48,453 nt of DNA from Sedimenticola sp. (lineage in GTDB: Bacteria > Pseudomonadota > Gammaproteobacteria > Chromatiales > Chromatiaceae): NCBI GenBank assembly GCA_026989135.1, contig JALSJZ010000132.1, positions 1-48,453 of the forward strand. The letters are read 5' to 3'. Within the stretch, counting starts at the first letter, position 1, and every line of letters starts with the position of its first letter. The notes under the pieces are model-generated. The model had not been told where the DNA came from. It was given only the letters and a program-made list of their open reading frames with translations, and did no database searches. Below, piece by piece: positions 8,620 to 16,990 of the stretch. A program made the translations under genes and the position numbers.

Positions 8620-8741
8620 TGAAAATATGCCGCCTGATGATCTTTGATGATGAAGAGCATATTCTGAGAAAAAATAGGGAGAGAAAGAAATTCTGGGGAC
8701 ACGAAACTCAATTCAAGCAATTAAGTTTCGTGTCCCCATAA
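8619..8741 (+). pseudogene. remnant of a response regulator gene (REC N terminus), fused into repeats
   Basis: A consensus-quality ribosome site (aggagg, 8610-8615) serves an ATG at 8619 whose first base is the last base of the preceding stop. The frame begins with a stretch containing C-R-L-M-I-F-D-D-E-E-H-I-L-R, the typical first strand and acidic pair of a receiver domain. After about 20 codons the resemblance ends, the frame enters the palindromic repeat at 8695 and stops at 8739-8741. This suggests a sixth operon gene whose body was deleted, leaving repeat DNA. A short translated peptide is still possible. Confidence 0.5.
8695..8737. repeat. REP-like palindrome with 19-base arms
   Basis: The arm ggggacacgaaactcaatt (8695-8713) pairs with aattaagtttcgtgtcccc (8719-8737) around a 5-base loop, with a single mismatch. 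It lies right after the signalling operon and could form a strong hairpin in the transcript. There is no T-run immediately after it, so it is not a classical terminator. The GGGGACACGAA core resembles a palindrome family dispersed in gammaproteobacteria. Confidence 0.75.
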
Positions 8742-8811
8742 ATCTCTCAATTCAAGCAATTAAGTTTCGTGTCCCCATAAATCTGTGTCCCCATAAATCT
8801 CCCATAAATCT
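8707..8811. repeat. nested tandem duplication of the palindrome 3' half
   Basis: A 39-base unit occurs at 8707-8745 and again, identically, at 8746-8784. It is followed by its last 16 bases (8785-8800) and then its last 11 bases (8801-8811). All four units share the same right end, ccataaatct, and shrink from the left. This pattern suggests replication slippage or repeated end-joining at a hairpin. Confidence 0.85.
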
Positions 8812-8878
8812 ATTCTGGAATAACCCCCGTAATTACATTATAGTTACTTGTCGGTCGTTTTTTCTGAGGTGATTTGAA

Positions 8879-9133
8879 ATGGCTTATTTGGTAAAAATTG
8901 GAAACTCACAGGGTATTAGAATACCAAAGCCTCTAGTGGAGCAAGCCAATCTAGAAGGAAAAGAACTTAAATTACAGTTGGTTAGCGGCGGCCTTCTTAT
9001 AACGCCTGAACGAGATACTAGGAATGGTTGGAAAGAGAAAATAGAGCAGGTTATTGAAGCCAAGGGTCAGGGATTTGTTGATAATGAATGGCTTGATTTT
9101 CCATTAGCTTCTGATAATGAGCTTGATTGGTGA
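8879..9133 (+). CDS. MazE/AbrB-family antitoxin
   Basis: This 84-residue protein has the swapped-hairpin AbrB/MazE signature at its N terminus: V-K-I-G-N-S-Q-G-I-R-I-P-K, then L-E-G-K-E-L-K-L. The acidic C terminus (ending S-D-N-E-L-D-W) is the usual toxin-binding tail. A strong gaggtga site precedes the ATG. The stop overlaps the toxin start (TGATG), the normal antitoxin-first arrangement. It would neutralise the neighbouring MazF-like RNase and repress the pair through an upstream operator. The gene begins 67 bases after the tandem repeat block, in an intergenic zone rich in mobile-type repeats. Confidence 0.9.
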   Translation: MAYLVKIGNSQGIRIPKPLVEQANLEGKELKLQLVSGGLLITPERDTRNGWKEKIEQVIEAKGQGFVDNEWLDFPLASDNELDW

Positions 9134-9450
9134 TGGTGAAGCGGTTTGATGTATGGCTTGTTGATCTGAATCCTGCCAAGGGAGGGGAAATCAATAAGAC
9201 TCGTCCCTGCGTTGTGATATCACCCAATGAAATGTCAGCTTTATCCACCGTGCTCATGGCTCCAATGACAACCAAGGGTTTTGAGTTCCCATGTCGCATA
9301 AAATGTAGATTCAAAGGAAAATCAGGCTTGATTTTACTTGACCAAGTAAGGGCAGTAGATAAGTCTAGATTGGTGAAAAAACTTGGGGTTATAAGCAACA
9401 AGGTTCAGCTAGAACTTTGTTCTTGTTTACAGGAGATGTTTGAATTTTGA
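9133..9450 (+). CDS. MazF/PemK-family toxin (endoribonuclease)
   Basis: The ATG at 9133 overlaps the antitoxin stop and gives 105 residues. The PemK/MazF fold is recognisable from R-F-D-V-W-L-V-D-L-N-P, G-G-E-I-N-K-T-R-P-C-V-V-I-S-P-N and L-D-Q-V-R-A-V-D near the middle. The R-P-C-V-V-I-S segment contains the conserved arginine of the family, which cleaves single-stranded RNA at short motifs. An alternative TTG two codons upstream is less likely given the overlapping stop/start. It acts in the cytoplasm with the adjacent MazE-like antitoxin. The cleavage motif cannot be predicted from sequence alone. Confidence 0.9.
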   Translation: MVKRFDVWLVDLNPAKGGEINKTRPCVVISPNEMSALSTVLMAPMTTKGFEFPCRIKCRFKGKSGLILLDQVRAVDKSRLVKKLGVISNKVQLELCSCLQEMFEF

Positions 9451-9595
9451 AGTACGCAGCTAACAAGGCTCATTAACACGGACATTTTACCGATTATGGG
9501 CAATGTTATACCGAGGAATTCTGGAGGACACAATACATAACTGAAGCTTCCTGAAATCATTAGCCCAACCCTGGGCAGAACCACCCGCTACGACA

Positions 9596-9621
9596 GCAAT
9601 AGAGGACAGACCACGATTTAA
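9596..9621. repeat. inverted, diverged copy of the 1680-1704 repeat half
   Basis: This stretch, containing gaggacagaccacgatttaa, matches the reverse complement of 1680-1704 with a few substitutions and one extra base. Only half of the palindrome is recognisable here, so it is probably a decayed REP-like copy. Confidence 0.6.
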
Positions 9622-9711
9622 TGGCAGAGGCGGTCGGGGCTTGCATCATCAGCAAGACCGATATCCGCTGTGTCACTGATCGCCCTAATGGAGCCACTTG
9701 TTAAACGCTCA

Positions 9712-9756
9712 CCCACAGTTAACTTTAGCCTCTTCCTGCCTGTTTTCCAGATAAAA
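9712..9756. repeat. 45-bp dispersed repeat, copy 2
   Basis: Direct-orientation copy of 1576-1620, with 43 of 45 positions identical. It ends about 50 bases before the ygiQ-like start codon. Confidence 0.8.
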
Positions 9757-9808
9757 CAGTCGCTTCATGGTTTAATTAGCCTCTTCTCCATTTGATAGAC
9801 CCAAGACC

Positions 9809-11932
9809 ATGCCTGACAGCTCCCCCGGCCTCTTCTCCTATCGCAAATTCTGGGCGCACCGCTTTGGCACCGCCCCGGTGCTGCCCATGTCAAAAGAGGA
9901 GATGGATCAACTGGGTTGGGACAGTTGTGACATTATCCTGATCACAGGCGATGCCTATGTTGATCACCCCAGCTTTGGCATGGCGCTGATTGGCCGCCTG
10001 CTGGAGGCGCAGGGGTTCCGGGTCGGCATCATTGCCCAACCGGACTGGCAGGATACCGGTGCCTTCCAGAAACTGGGGCGCCCAAATCTCTATTTTGGTG
10101 TCACAGCAGGCAACATGGACTCTATGGTCAACCGCTACACGGCGGACAGACGCATCCGCAGCGATGATGCCTACTCACCCAACGGTGAAGCCGGTCAGCG
10201 GCCAGACCGCGCTGTCATCGTCTACTCGCAACGCGCCAAGGCGGCCTATAAAGGGGTGCCGGTCGTCATCGGCGGCATTGAGGCAAGTCTGCGGCGTATC
10301 GCCCACTATGACTACTGGTCCGACAAGGTGCGGCGCTCCATACTCCCCGACTCCAAGGCCGATATGCTCCTCTTTGGCAACGCTGAGCGCGCCATCGTGG
10401 AGCTCTCTCACCGGCTGGCCAGGGGTGAAGCGATCAGCAACATGCAGGATATTCGGGGCAGCTGCATCATGTGCAGCTGCGTGCCCGATGAGTGGACGGA
10501 GATCGACCATACTTCACCCGATGGCCCGGTTCCCATTGTCAAACCACCCAACCCCTATGCAGCCAAGCCCGAATGCGGCAACAGTGCCAATCTGGAGGCC
10601 ACGCTGCCCATTCAAAAGCAGCAGCCTGCCGGCAGCGATCCAGCCCGTACCGTACTGCGGCTTCCCTCATACGATCAGGTGGCCGGTGACAAAATCCTCT
10701 TCGCCCACGCCGCCAGGATTGCCCATCTGGAGACCAACCCCGGCAATGCCCGCGCCCTGGTACAACGGCATGGTAAGCGCGACCTCTGGATCAACCCGCC
10801 ACCTCTCCCGCTCAAGACCCACGAGCTGGATCAGCTCTATGAGCCACCCTATACCCGCCGGCCACACCCGGCCTATGGTGCCGCCAGGATTCCCGCCTGG
10901 GAGATGATCCGCTTCTCCATCAACATCATGCGCGGCTGCTTTGGCGGCTGCACCTTCTGCTCCATCACCGAGCATGAGGGGCGCATCGTGCAGAACCGCT
11001 CGGAAGATTCCATCATAAAGGAGATGGAGGCCATTCGTGACGGAACTCCCGGCTTCACCGGCACCATCTCCGACCTGGGCGGCCCCACCGCCAATATGTA
11101 TCGCCTGCGCTGTAAAGATCTGGCCATAGAGGCAGTCTGCCGCAAACCCTCATGCATCTACCCGAAGATCTGCAAGATATTGGGGACAGACCATGCCCCG
11201 CTGACCCATCTCTACCGCCGCGCACGGCAAGTGCCGGGCGTAAAGCGGGTACTCATTGCATCCGGGCTGAGGTATGACCTTGCGATCCGCTCCCCGGAGT
11301 ATCTGCAGGAGCTGATTACGCACCATGTGGGCGGCTATCTGAAGATCGCCCCGGAGCACACAGAGGCTACACCGCTGGATGCGATGATGAAGCCCGGCAT
11401 CGACAGCTATGACAAGTTCAAACGCGAGTTTGACCGTTACTCCAAAGCGGCCGGCAAAGAGCAGTATCTGATCCCCTACTTCATGGCTGCCCACCCTGGC
11501 TCCACGGATAGGGATATGCTGGAGCTGGCCCTCTGGCTGAAAAAGAATGGTTTTCGGCTGGATCAGGTACAGGCCTTTCTGCCCACGCCATTCGCCATCG
11601 CGGCCGATATGTACTACACCGGGCAGAACACCCTCAAACCGATACGCCAGGAGAACACCCCCATCTTTGTCGCCAAGGGGCTGCGTCAGCGGCGTCTGCA
11701 AAAGGCCTTTCTGCGCTACCATGACCCCAAAAACTGGCCCATGCTGCGCGATGCCCTGAAAGAGATGGGGCGGGCAGATCTTATCGGTAACGGAAAGCGC
11801 CATCTTGTCCCCTCCTGGCAGCCGGGTGATAAAAGAGTCGGCTCCGGGGCAAGAGACAGGACGCCCGTAAAGCGGAAAATAGTGGTTAAAAGAGGTTCGT
11901 CATCCAGGGGGCAGCGTCGCCACAGGCCATAG
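9809..11932 (+). CDS. ygiQ: YgiQ-family radical SAM protein
   Basis: At 707 residues it has the usual length of YgiQ. The N-terminal region ([17 protein letters not shown]) is a B12-binding-like segment typical of the family. The radical SAM cluster motif is [11 protein letters not shown] (C-x3-C-x2-C) at about residue 375-385. Downstream are [11 protein letters not shown] and I-A-P-E-H-T-E, also characteristic. Family members bind a [4Fe-4S] cluster and SAM; the reaction is not established. The basic C-terminal tail is variable. It converges on nnrS with a 2-base gap and no obvious terminator. Confidence 0.95.
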   Translation: MPDSSPGLFSYRKFWAHRFGTAPVLPMSKEEMDQLGWDSCDIILITGDAYVDHPSFGMALIGRLLEAQGFRVGIIAQPDWQDTGAFQKLGRPNLYFGVTAGNMDSMVNRYTADRRIRSDDAYSPNGEAGQRPDRAVIVYSQRAKAAYKGVPVVIGGIEASLRRIAHYDYWSDKVRRSILPDSKADMLLFGNAERAIVELSHRLARGEAISNMQDIRGSCIMCSCVPDEWTEIDHTSPDGPVPIVKPPNPYAAKPECGNSANLEATLPIQKQQPAGSDPARTVLRLPSYDQVAGDKILFAHAARIAHLETNPGNARALVQRHGKRDLWINPPPLPLKTHELDQLYEPPYTRRPHPAYGAARIPAWEMIRFSINIMRGCFGGCTFCSITEHEGRIVQNRSEDSIIKEMEAIRDGTPGFTGTISDLGGPTANMYRLRCKDLAIEAVCRKPSCIYPKICKILGTDHAPLTHLYRRARQVPGVKRVLIASGLRYDLAIRSPEYLQELITHHVGGYLKIAPEHTEATPLDAMMKPGIDSYDKFKREFDRYSKAAGKEQYLIPYFMAAHPGSTDRDMLELALWLKKNGFRLDQVQAFLPTPFAIAADMYYTGQNTLKPIRQENTPIFVAKGLRQRRLQKAFLRYHDPKNWPMLRDALKEMGRADLIGNGKRHLVPSWQPGDKRVGSGARDRTPVKRKIVVKRGSSSRGQRRHRP

Positions 11933-11934
11933 GC

Positions 11935-13128
11935 TCAGGCTTCAAACAGCAGCTTCAAATACCGCAGCGACCAGAGCAGGAACAGCAGCATCCATAAACC
12001 CGCAGAGAGCAGGATCAGATTCAGGTACCAGGCCGTATCCAGATTCAGGCTCAGCCCGCTCAGCGCCCGGGTCACCACCACCAGTTGCACCAGCATGAAG
12101 AGCCCAACCGTGTAGCGGTCGGCTGCGGGCTTGCGCCCGGAGTGACCCAGGATGATCCTCGAACCAAAGCCGAGGGCAATCGTTGTAAAGTAGCCTATCG
12201 CGATCAGATGCAGCGGTGTCTGCTCAAAAAACCACGATGCCCCATCTGTAAAATAGCGTGCGGCACCTTCCAGAAAAAAGAGAAAAAAACCGGCCGGAAT
12301 CCACAACAGCGCCAGATAGAGCACCCATAGAATAGACTCCACCTTAAAAAATGGCAGCCGCCATTTGATGATCTCCGACAGCGTGACGAGCGCCAATAAG
12401 AGATCCACCACAAAGCCGTAGCTGCCCAGCTGCAGGGTCTCCAGCAGCACCTTGATCACCAGCAGCGCAAAAACAGCCTCCAGAAAGTAGCGGCTTTTAC
12501 AGGCTCGATACCCCTCTACCTTCCCCTCAGTGAAGAAGGGGATCATCTTTCGGCTCAAGGTCAACACCACCATAAAAAGATAGAGGAAGAATCCAATATC
12601 TATCGCTGCCTGCTGCCAAACCCCTCCTGCCACACCCAGCCAGCAGAGCAGGAACAGAAGATGGGAGAGCCCCCCCAGGGCAAAAGCCAGCAGTATCCAG
12701 TTGGTATCGTATCGGTTCTCCACCATGCTTTGGCGGTTTGCCGTCATTAACACCCCGCACACCATGAGATAGGCCGCAAACAGCCCCACCCCGGCTATGG
12801 CCAATAACGAAGTTGAGCTGTACAGCGACAGGGCAAAGATCAGGGATGAGAGGTTAAGGATCAGAAAAACAGCAAGGTATTGGGTACGTGGCACCGGTGG
12901 GGTAGCAAAAAACCGGGGTGCCATGGTAAACAAAAATGCCGTAAAAAACTGCGTAAACACCATAAACATCATGGCATAGGCATGATACAGCGGAAGTGCA
13001 ATCAGCGACGATGCCCACCCGGCATAGTGCGCTGCCAGCAGCCCCATGTAGATGAGGGCATTGGCAATGCCGCCAAGGAAAAAGAGTTTATGAGGTTTGG
13101 CAGTAAGGTTTACAAACAGATGATTCAT
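11935..13128 (-). CDS. nnrS: NnrS-family membrane haem protein
   Basis: The 397-residue protein is almost wholly hydrophobic, with about 12 transmembrane segments. Family features include the N-terminal K-P-H-K-L-F-F-L-G-G, H-A-Y-A-M-M-F-M-V-F, R-K-M-I-P-F-F-T and the late H-L-I-A-I-G-Y-F-T-T followed by I-L-G-H-S-G-R. NnrS proteins bind haem and copper and protect cells from nitric oxide, often in denitrifiers. The frame extends upstream to 13173, but that would run into the tpx terminator, so the ATG at 13128 is preferred. The gene lies downstream of tpx on the same strand but behind its terminator, so probably has its own promoter. Confidence 0.9.
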   Translation of the reverse strand: MNHLFVNLTAKPHKLFFLGGIANALIYMGLLAAHYAGWASSLIALPLYHAYAMMFMVFTQFFTAFLFTMAPRFFATPPVPRTQYLAVFLILNLSSLIFALSLYSSTSLLAIAGVGLFAAYLMVCGVLMTANRQSMVENRYDTNWILLAFALGGLSHLLFLLCWLGVAGGVWQQAAIDIGFFLYLFMVVLTLSRKMIPFFTEGKVEGYRACKSRYFLEAVFALLVIKVLLETLQLGSYGFVVDLLLALVTLSEIIKWRLPFFKVESILWVLYLALLWIPAGFFLFFLEGAARYFTDGASWFFEQTPLHLIAIGYFTTIALGFGSRIILGHSGRKPAADRYTVGLFMLVQLVVVTRALSGLSLNLDTAWYLNLILLSAGLWMLLFLLWSLRYLKLLFEA

Positions 13129-13157
13129 AGAGACAGAGATTGTCAAACGCCAGACAC

Positions 13158-13195
13158 AAAAAAAGCACAGCACTGCCTAAGCGGTGCTGTGCTTT
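13158..13195 (-). terminator. rho-independent terminator of tpx
   Basis: On the minus strand a 12-base perfect stem (aaagcacagcac with gtgctgtgcttt) around a 10-base loop is followed by a T-run, starting 12 bases after the tpx stop. It is a strong intrinsic terminator. Confidence 0.92.
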
Positions 13196-13206
13196 GGATC
13201 GTGCAG

Positions 13207-13752
13207 CTATTGGCAGGTTCCGCAGCAGCTGGCACCCTGAGAGCTGGCATCCTTTGCCCCTTTAAGAGCCGCTTCGTAGTTTGGCTCGTCGGTAATCTCT
13301 GGGACGATCTCTTTATAGGCGACCCGGCCATCTTTATTTACAACAAAGACGGCTCTACAGGTGAGGCCTGCCAAAGGGCCATCCGCCAGCAGAACGCCGT
13401 AGGCATTGGCAAAACCCTTGCTTACGAAATCACTGACAACCGTCAGATTATCAATACCCTCTGTGGTGCAGAAGCGGGTCGCTGCAAATGGCAGATCCAT
13501 AGAGACCACAATCACCTCAACATCGGCAATCTTTGCTGCTTCCTGATTAAAGCGCCGGGTCTCTGCGGCGCAGACCTCTGTATCCAGTGAAGGAACCACC
13601 ACAATCAGCTGGGTGTTGTCGCTGGCTCCACCGACGACCTTGTCCGCCAACCCTTTTGAATTGACCAGGGTGACCTGCGGTGCCACATCACCCGTCTTGA
13701 TTTCAGTGCCACTCAGGGTGCATGGATTACCTTTCAGTGTAACGGTTGTCAT
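13207..13752 (-). CDS. tpx: thiol peroxidase (Tpx, atypical 2-Cys peroxiredoxin)
   Basis: Tpx reduces hydroperoxides, with thioredoxin as reductant. The peroxidatic Cys is in S-L-D-T-E-V-C and the resolving Cys in R-F-C-T-T-E-G. Counting from the second of two adjacent ATGs (13752) they are residues 61 and 95, the E. coli Tpx numbering. That ATG is also better spaced (7 bases) from the gaggag ribosome site. The chain extends beyond the usual C terminus with a tail ending S-C-C-G-T-C-Q, which adds three cysteines and may bind metal or act as an extra redox site. It ends at a strong terminator. The ~230 bases upstream, shared with an oppositely placed kinase gene end, contain its promoter. Confidence 0.95.
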   Translation of the reverse strand: MTTVTLKGNPCTLSGTEIKTGDVAPQVTLVNSKGLADKVVGGASDNTQLIVVVPSLDTEVCAAETRRFNQEAAKIADVEVIVVSMDLPFAATRFCTTEGIDNLTVVSDFVSKGFANAYGVLLADGPLAGLTCRAVFVVNKDGRVAYKEIVPEITDEPNYEAALKGAKDASSQGASCCGTCQ

Positions 13753-13980
13753 CATTTTCTCCTCATTTGTAAGCTAACCATCAGACGCCTTTCTGCACAC
13801 CCAAAACCTTCGGGATAACCTAATAACCATCTTTATTATCAAACAGATAAATAAAAAGAGATGTTTTGTGCTGCGGCAAACGACAAGAGACCCGACGCCT
13901 GTTCTTATAGCCCTACACCATACCAGTCAGACCAGGTCAGAGCAACCCTTTGGGGCAGGATCAAACCAAGGCTCCTAAAG

Positions 13981-14697
13981 CTAAAAAGCGATATGCAGAG
14001 CCTCGTCGCTGGGCAGATAGATACGAAAACAGCTCCCTTTCAGATCACCCTGGTTTGTCATGCGGATAAAGCCCGTTTTACCATTCAATTGGTGCAGCTC
14101 CGCCACGATCTGCGAAAAGTAGTTGCCCAACCCTGTCGTGCTGCTGGAGAAATCCACACCCGTGCTGCGGTTTCCCTGCTGTAGATTCTCCTCCAGCATC
14201 TGCTCGGGATAGCCGCTCCCGTCATCCTGTACGCTTATTACCAGAAAGCCATCCTCTTCAAACGCCTTGAGCACTATTTTCGACCGGGTATAGCGAACCG
14301 CATTATTGATTGCATTATCAAGCACTCCGTAGACCAGCCCTCTGTCCATCTGGCAGGCCAGATCATCCTGACAATCAATGATCAATTCAATATTTTTATC
14401 CTGCAAAACAGCCGCATACTCAGCACCAATATCGGTTAAAAAGTCATCGATATAGTGAAGATCATCTTGCAGTGCAAAATCCTCAGCGCCCACTTTGTAC
14501 AGCGCCAGCAGACGTATTAGATTATTATTGATGCGCTTGATCTCATATTTGAAACCACCATATTTTTTACCCGCAATTTCATCATCCGCCTGAATCACCT
14601 CTACACGATCCAAAAACATCGCAAGGGAGTTTTTAACATCATGAATGGTCAGCGCAAGCGCCGCTTCGAAATGGGTTTTGGATGAATGGGAAGTCAT
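13981..14697 (-). CDS. small soluble histidine kinase
   Basis: This 238-residue protein has no membrane segment and no input domain. A short dimerisation region contains a possible phosphoacceptor, H19 in T-I-H-D-V-K-N-S-L, reminiscent of H-D-L-x-N kinases. The ATPase domain shows an N box (D-N-A-I-N-N-A-V-R-Y-T), a G1 box (D-D-G-S-G-Y-P-E-Q) and a G2 box (S-T-T-G-L-G-N-Y-F). It starts 11 bases after the stop of the REC-TPR gene, with agagagag upstream, and they are clearly an operon. It probably phosphorylates, or is regulated by, that partner. Confidence 0.87.
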   Translation of the reverse strand: MTSHSSKTHFEAALALTIHDVKNSLAMFLDRVEVIQADDEIAGKKYGGFKYEIKRINNNLIRLLALYKVGAEDFALQDDLHYIDDFLTDIGAEYAAVLQDKNIELIIDCQDDLACQMDRGLVYGVLDNAINNAVRYTRSKIVLKAFEEDGFLVISVQDDGSGYPEQMLEENLQQGNRSTGVDFSSSTTGLGNYFSQIVAELHQLNGKTGFIRMTNQGDLKGSCFRIYLPSDEALHIAF

Positions 14698-14708
14698 TCT
14701 CTCTCTTG

Positions 14709-16370
14709 CTATCTTTTTAGCGATTTGAGCATCTTTGTCAGTTCTGCATGACGTTTGTCCGCCTTTCCTGTTCTCTCAACACGATCCAGGTAGCGTCTTG
14801 CCTTGCATAGAAGCTGATCGTCTACACCATTTTTTTTCATCAGCATAATAGAGGCCAACGCAGCATTAAGATTGAATGCCTTGCTGTTGGGCGCCTTCTC
14901 GGATGCCCTCTCAAGCAGCTCCAGTGACTCCTTCAGCTGACCCGACTCTGCCAGCCGGATGCCCTCTTTATTCAATGCGCGCAACTCTTGCGTCGATTTG
15001 CTGATGATCTCTGTCAACTCACCGGCGTGACCTGTCCTCTCCCCCACCTCTCTCAGTCTATCCAGCAGCGCCTCATCATCATGGTTGTTCTCTGCCAGGT
15101 TGCCAACTATGGCGCTGCCAAGCCTCACATCGTCAAGCGTTAGTGCGGTTTCAGCAAGCTTTAGTGAGGCCTCATCTGGAACGACCCCCTGGTTCTCCTG
15201 ATATATTTTTTCCGCCTGACCCAAAAACCTGTTGGCCTCTGCCTTCCCACCTTTACCGGCATGCAGATCAGCCGTTGCAGTCACCACCTGAAGCAGGTCT
15301 ACCGCACTCTCTTTCAGTTGGCCCCTGGCCTCTTTGAGATTGGTTAACGCCTTAAGTGTATCCCCTCTCTCAAGCAGTACCTCATTCATGCCAAGATACT
15401 CTTTGGCTGATTTAAAGCAGGAGTGCGCACCATATTGAATCGCTGACCGATAGGCGCTTGCCGCAATATCCAGCTCTCCATTCTCTTTGGCCAGCTCACC
15501 TAGCGCACACTGGCGAGAGATGGTTTTTGGGGAGATTCTCGAAGCCGTTACCAGTTTTTCCTGCGCCTGTATCTTCTCTTTTAAAGCCAAGTAACATTTG
15601 GCGGACCAATCATAGGCCTCCATGTAATACTGGTTCTCAGCTATTAATTCATCAAACACCGCAACCGCTTTGCCATAGTCTTTCAAATGATAATAAGCCT
15701 GCCCCAAACCAAACCTGGCCCATGGCACCTCTTTCTGTGCCAGTATCTTTTGAAAAAATTCCACTGCTTTTTCATAGCGTTCTGTCTTTAGGTAAAAGCT
15801 GCCCAACAGCTTAGCTACATCAAGCGTGTAGCGGGACTTGCTGAGCAGCTTCTCCTCTGCAATCTTTATTGCATCCGGGTATCGCTTGTCAAACATGGCC
15901 TCATAGATAGCCATCAACTCCTCTTTTTTCTTGATCGCCTTGGTGATGCGGAGCTGCAACAGCTCTTTGGTAAATGGTTTTGCAATATAGTCATCCGGCT
16001 GACACTCAATCGCACCCAGTACACGATACCTCTCTGTTTCGGCAGTGATCATTATGAAGATGCAGCTGGGCTTGATCAGGCCCATGTGATGAGCCTCTTC
16101 CAATATCTGATGCCCATCCTTGCCATCACCCAGGTTGTAGTCGCACAGCACGATGTCGTAGGCATTGTGCCGGATCTTCTCTATGGCTCCTTTACCATTG
16201 CTGGCGAAGTCGGCATTCTCCTCTCCCAGATCCCGCAGCATGCGGCGTACAGCCAGCCGCATGTCAGAAAAATCATCCACAATCAATATCTGGCGCTCAT
16301 TCTCAGACGCTTGCAATCCAACCCGCTCCTTTCGGAACTTTGCCCCTACCAGTATATCGACGCTACTCAT
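14709..16370 (-). CDS. response regulator with C-terminal TPR repeats
   Basis: An N-terminal receiver (about residues 26-145) has the acidic pair D32-D33, phosphoacceptor D77 in L-C-D-Y-N-L-G and D-D-Y-I-A-K-P-F. The remaining ~400 residues are helical with tetratricopeptide repeats, for example L-L-G-S-F-Y-L-K-T-E-R-Y-E-K-A and G-L-G-Q-A-Y-Y-H-L-K-D-Y-G-K-A. It has no DNA-binding domain, so phosphorylation probably controls a protein-protein interaction. The cognate kinase is the next gene. The start ATG lacks a clear ribosome site, and a start a few codons downstream is possible. It is transcribed divergently from the rhodanese gene. Confidence 0.88.
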   Translation of the reverse strand: MSSVDILVGAKFRKERVGLQASENERQILIVDDFSDMRLAVRRMLRDLGEENADFASNGKGAIEKIRHNAYDIVLCDYNLGDGKDGHQILEEAHHMGLIKPSCIFIMITAETERYRVLGAIECQPDDYIAKPFTKELLQLRITKAIKKKEELMAIYEAMFDKRYPDAIKIAEEKLLSKSRYTLDVAKLLGSFYLKTERYEKAVEFFQKILAQKEVPWARFGLGQAYYHLKDYGKAVAVFDELIAENQYYMEAYDWSAKCYLALKEKIQAQEKLVTASRISPKTISRQCALGELAKENGELDIAASAYRSAIQYGAHSCFKSAKEYLGMNEVLLERGDTLKALTNLKEARGQLKESAVDLLQVVTATADLHAGKGGKAEANRFLGQAEKIYQENQGVVPDEASLKLAETALTLDDVRLGSAIVGNLAENNHDDEALLDRLREVGERTGHAGELTEIISKSTQELRALNKEGIRLAESGQLKESLELLERASEKAPNSKAFNLNAALASIMLMKKNGVDDQLLCKARRYLDRVERTGKADKRHAELTKMLKSLKR

Positions 16371-16461
16371 ATATTTTATAATTTCATATAGTTACGGACT
16401 AATACCGCATTAACCTGGAAACCTTTCGGCACATTTTGTGCGCAATTTTCAGTCTGACCTC

Positions 16462-16480
16462 TTGGCCAGTTAACGGCCAA
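16462..16480. promoter_or_regulatory. inverted repeat in divergent promoter region
   Basis: ttggcc (16462-16467) and ggccaa (16475-16480) flank agttaac between the divergently transcribed REC-TPR and rhodanese genes. It could be an operator, but no regulator is linked to it. Confidence 0.25.
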
Positions 16481-16639
16481 AAGCAGAAATTCTTGAATCT
16501 GGAACACCCTGTTAAATCGTAGCGATGGCTGATGATCTTGAAGATCATTATCGGGGTATAAAAGCCCTTTCGTTGCCACACATGTTCATGCATCATGCCT
16601 CTATTGCAACAAACCAACCAAACGACATGGAGACCCACA

Positions 16640-16951
16640 ATGAAGAGACTGCTACTTATTCTTATCACCCTGCTTTCACTCGCAACCGCCGTGCAGGCCG
16701 GAGGGGCTGCTGAGGGTATATGGATTGATGTGCGCGGCGCTGCCGAATACCAGCAGGGGCATAAGGACGGTGCCATAAATATCCCGCATACCGAGATCGG
16801 ACAACGAATCCAAAGTATTACAACAGACAAGGCCGCAACCATACACCTCTACTGCCGCAGTGGAAATCGAGCAGGCATTGCCAAGGCTGCACTGATGCGC
16901 ATGGGTTACTCCAACGTCATCAATGAGGGTGGTTTTACCGATCTGCAGTAA
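16640..16951 (+). CDS. periplasmic rhodanese-like protein (PspE type)
   Basis: This 103-residue protein has a signal peptide (M-K-R-L-L-L-I-L-I-T ... A-V-Q-A-G) and a single rhodanese domain. Landmarks are W-I-D-V-R, H-K-D-G-A-I-N-I-P and the active-site loop C72-R-S-G-N-R-A-G. Such proteins transfer sulfur from thiosulfate or other donors to thiols; size and export match PspE. The ATG at 16640 has ggag 8 bases upstream and begins the signal peptide directly, so a longer frame from 16595 is rejected. It stands alone and converges on a lipoprotein gene. Confidence 0.9.
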   Translation: MKRLLLILITLLSLATAVQAGGAAEGIWIDVRGAAEYQQGHKDGAINIPHTEIGQRIQSITTDKAATIHLYCRSGNRAGIAKAALMRMGYSNVINEGGFTDLQ

Positions 16952-16990
16952 CCGCCATTCCGCTCTCTACCAGGCTCTGCTGTCTGCGGA

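Larger units (their letters stand above)
9451..9808. other. intergenic region with degenerate repeat copies
   Basis: No gene is evident. It holds a degenerate gaggacacaatacataact motif near 9524-9545, an inverted diverged half-copy of the 1658-1695 palindrome (9596-9621), and the second copy of the 45-bp repeat (9712-9756). The promoter of the ygiQ-like gene should lie in the last ~50 bases but is not clear. Confidence 0.6.

Noticed and set aside
9990-10907. 305-codon plus-strand frame inside ygiQ
   Set aside because: Out-of-frame shadow of the ygiQ-like gene with biased Pro/Ser/Arg composition.
13129-13173. Upstream start for nnrS
   Set aside because: Would begin within the tpx terminator; the ATG at 13128 begins the conserved domain.
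13756-13980. OxyR-type binding site upstream of tpx
   Set aside because: Some ATA/TAT spacing is suggestive, but the four-part OxyR pattern is not met.
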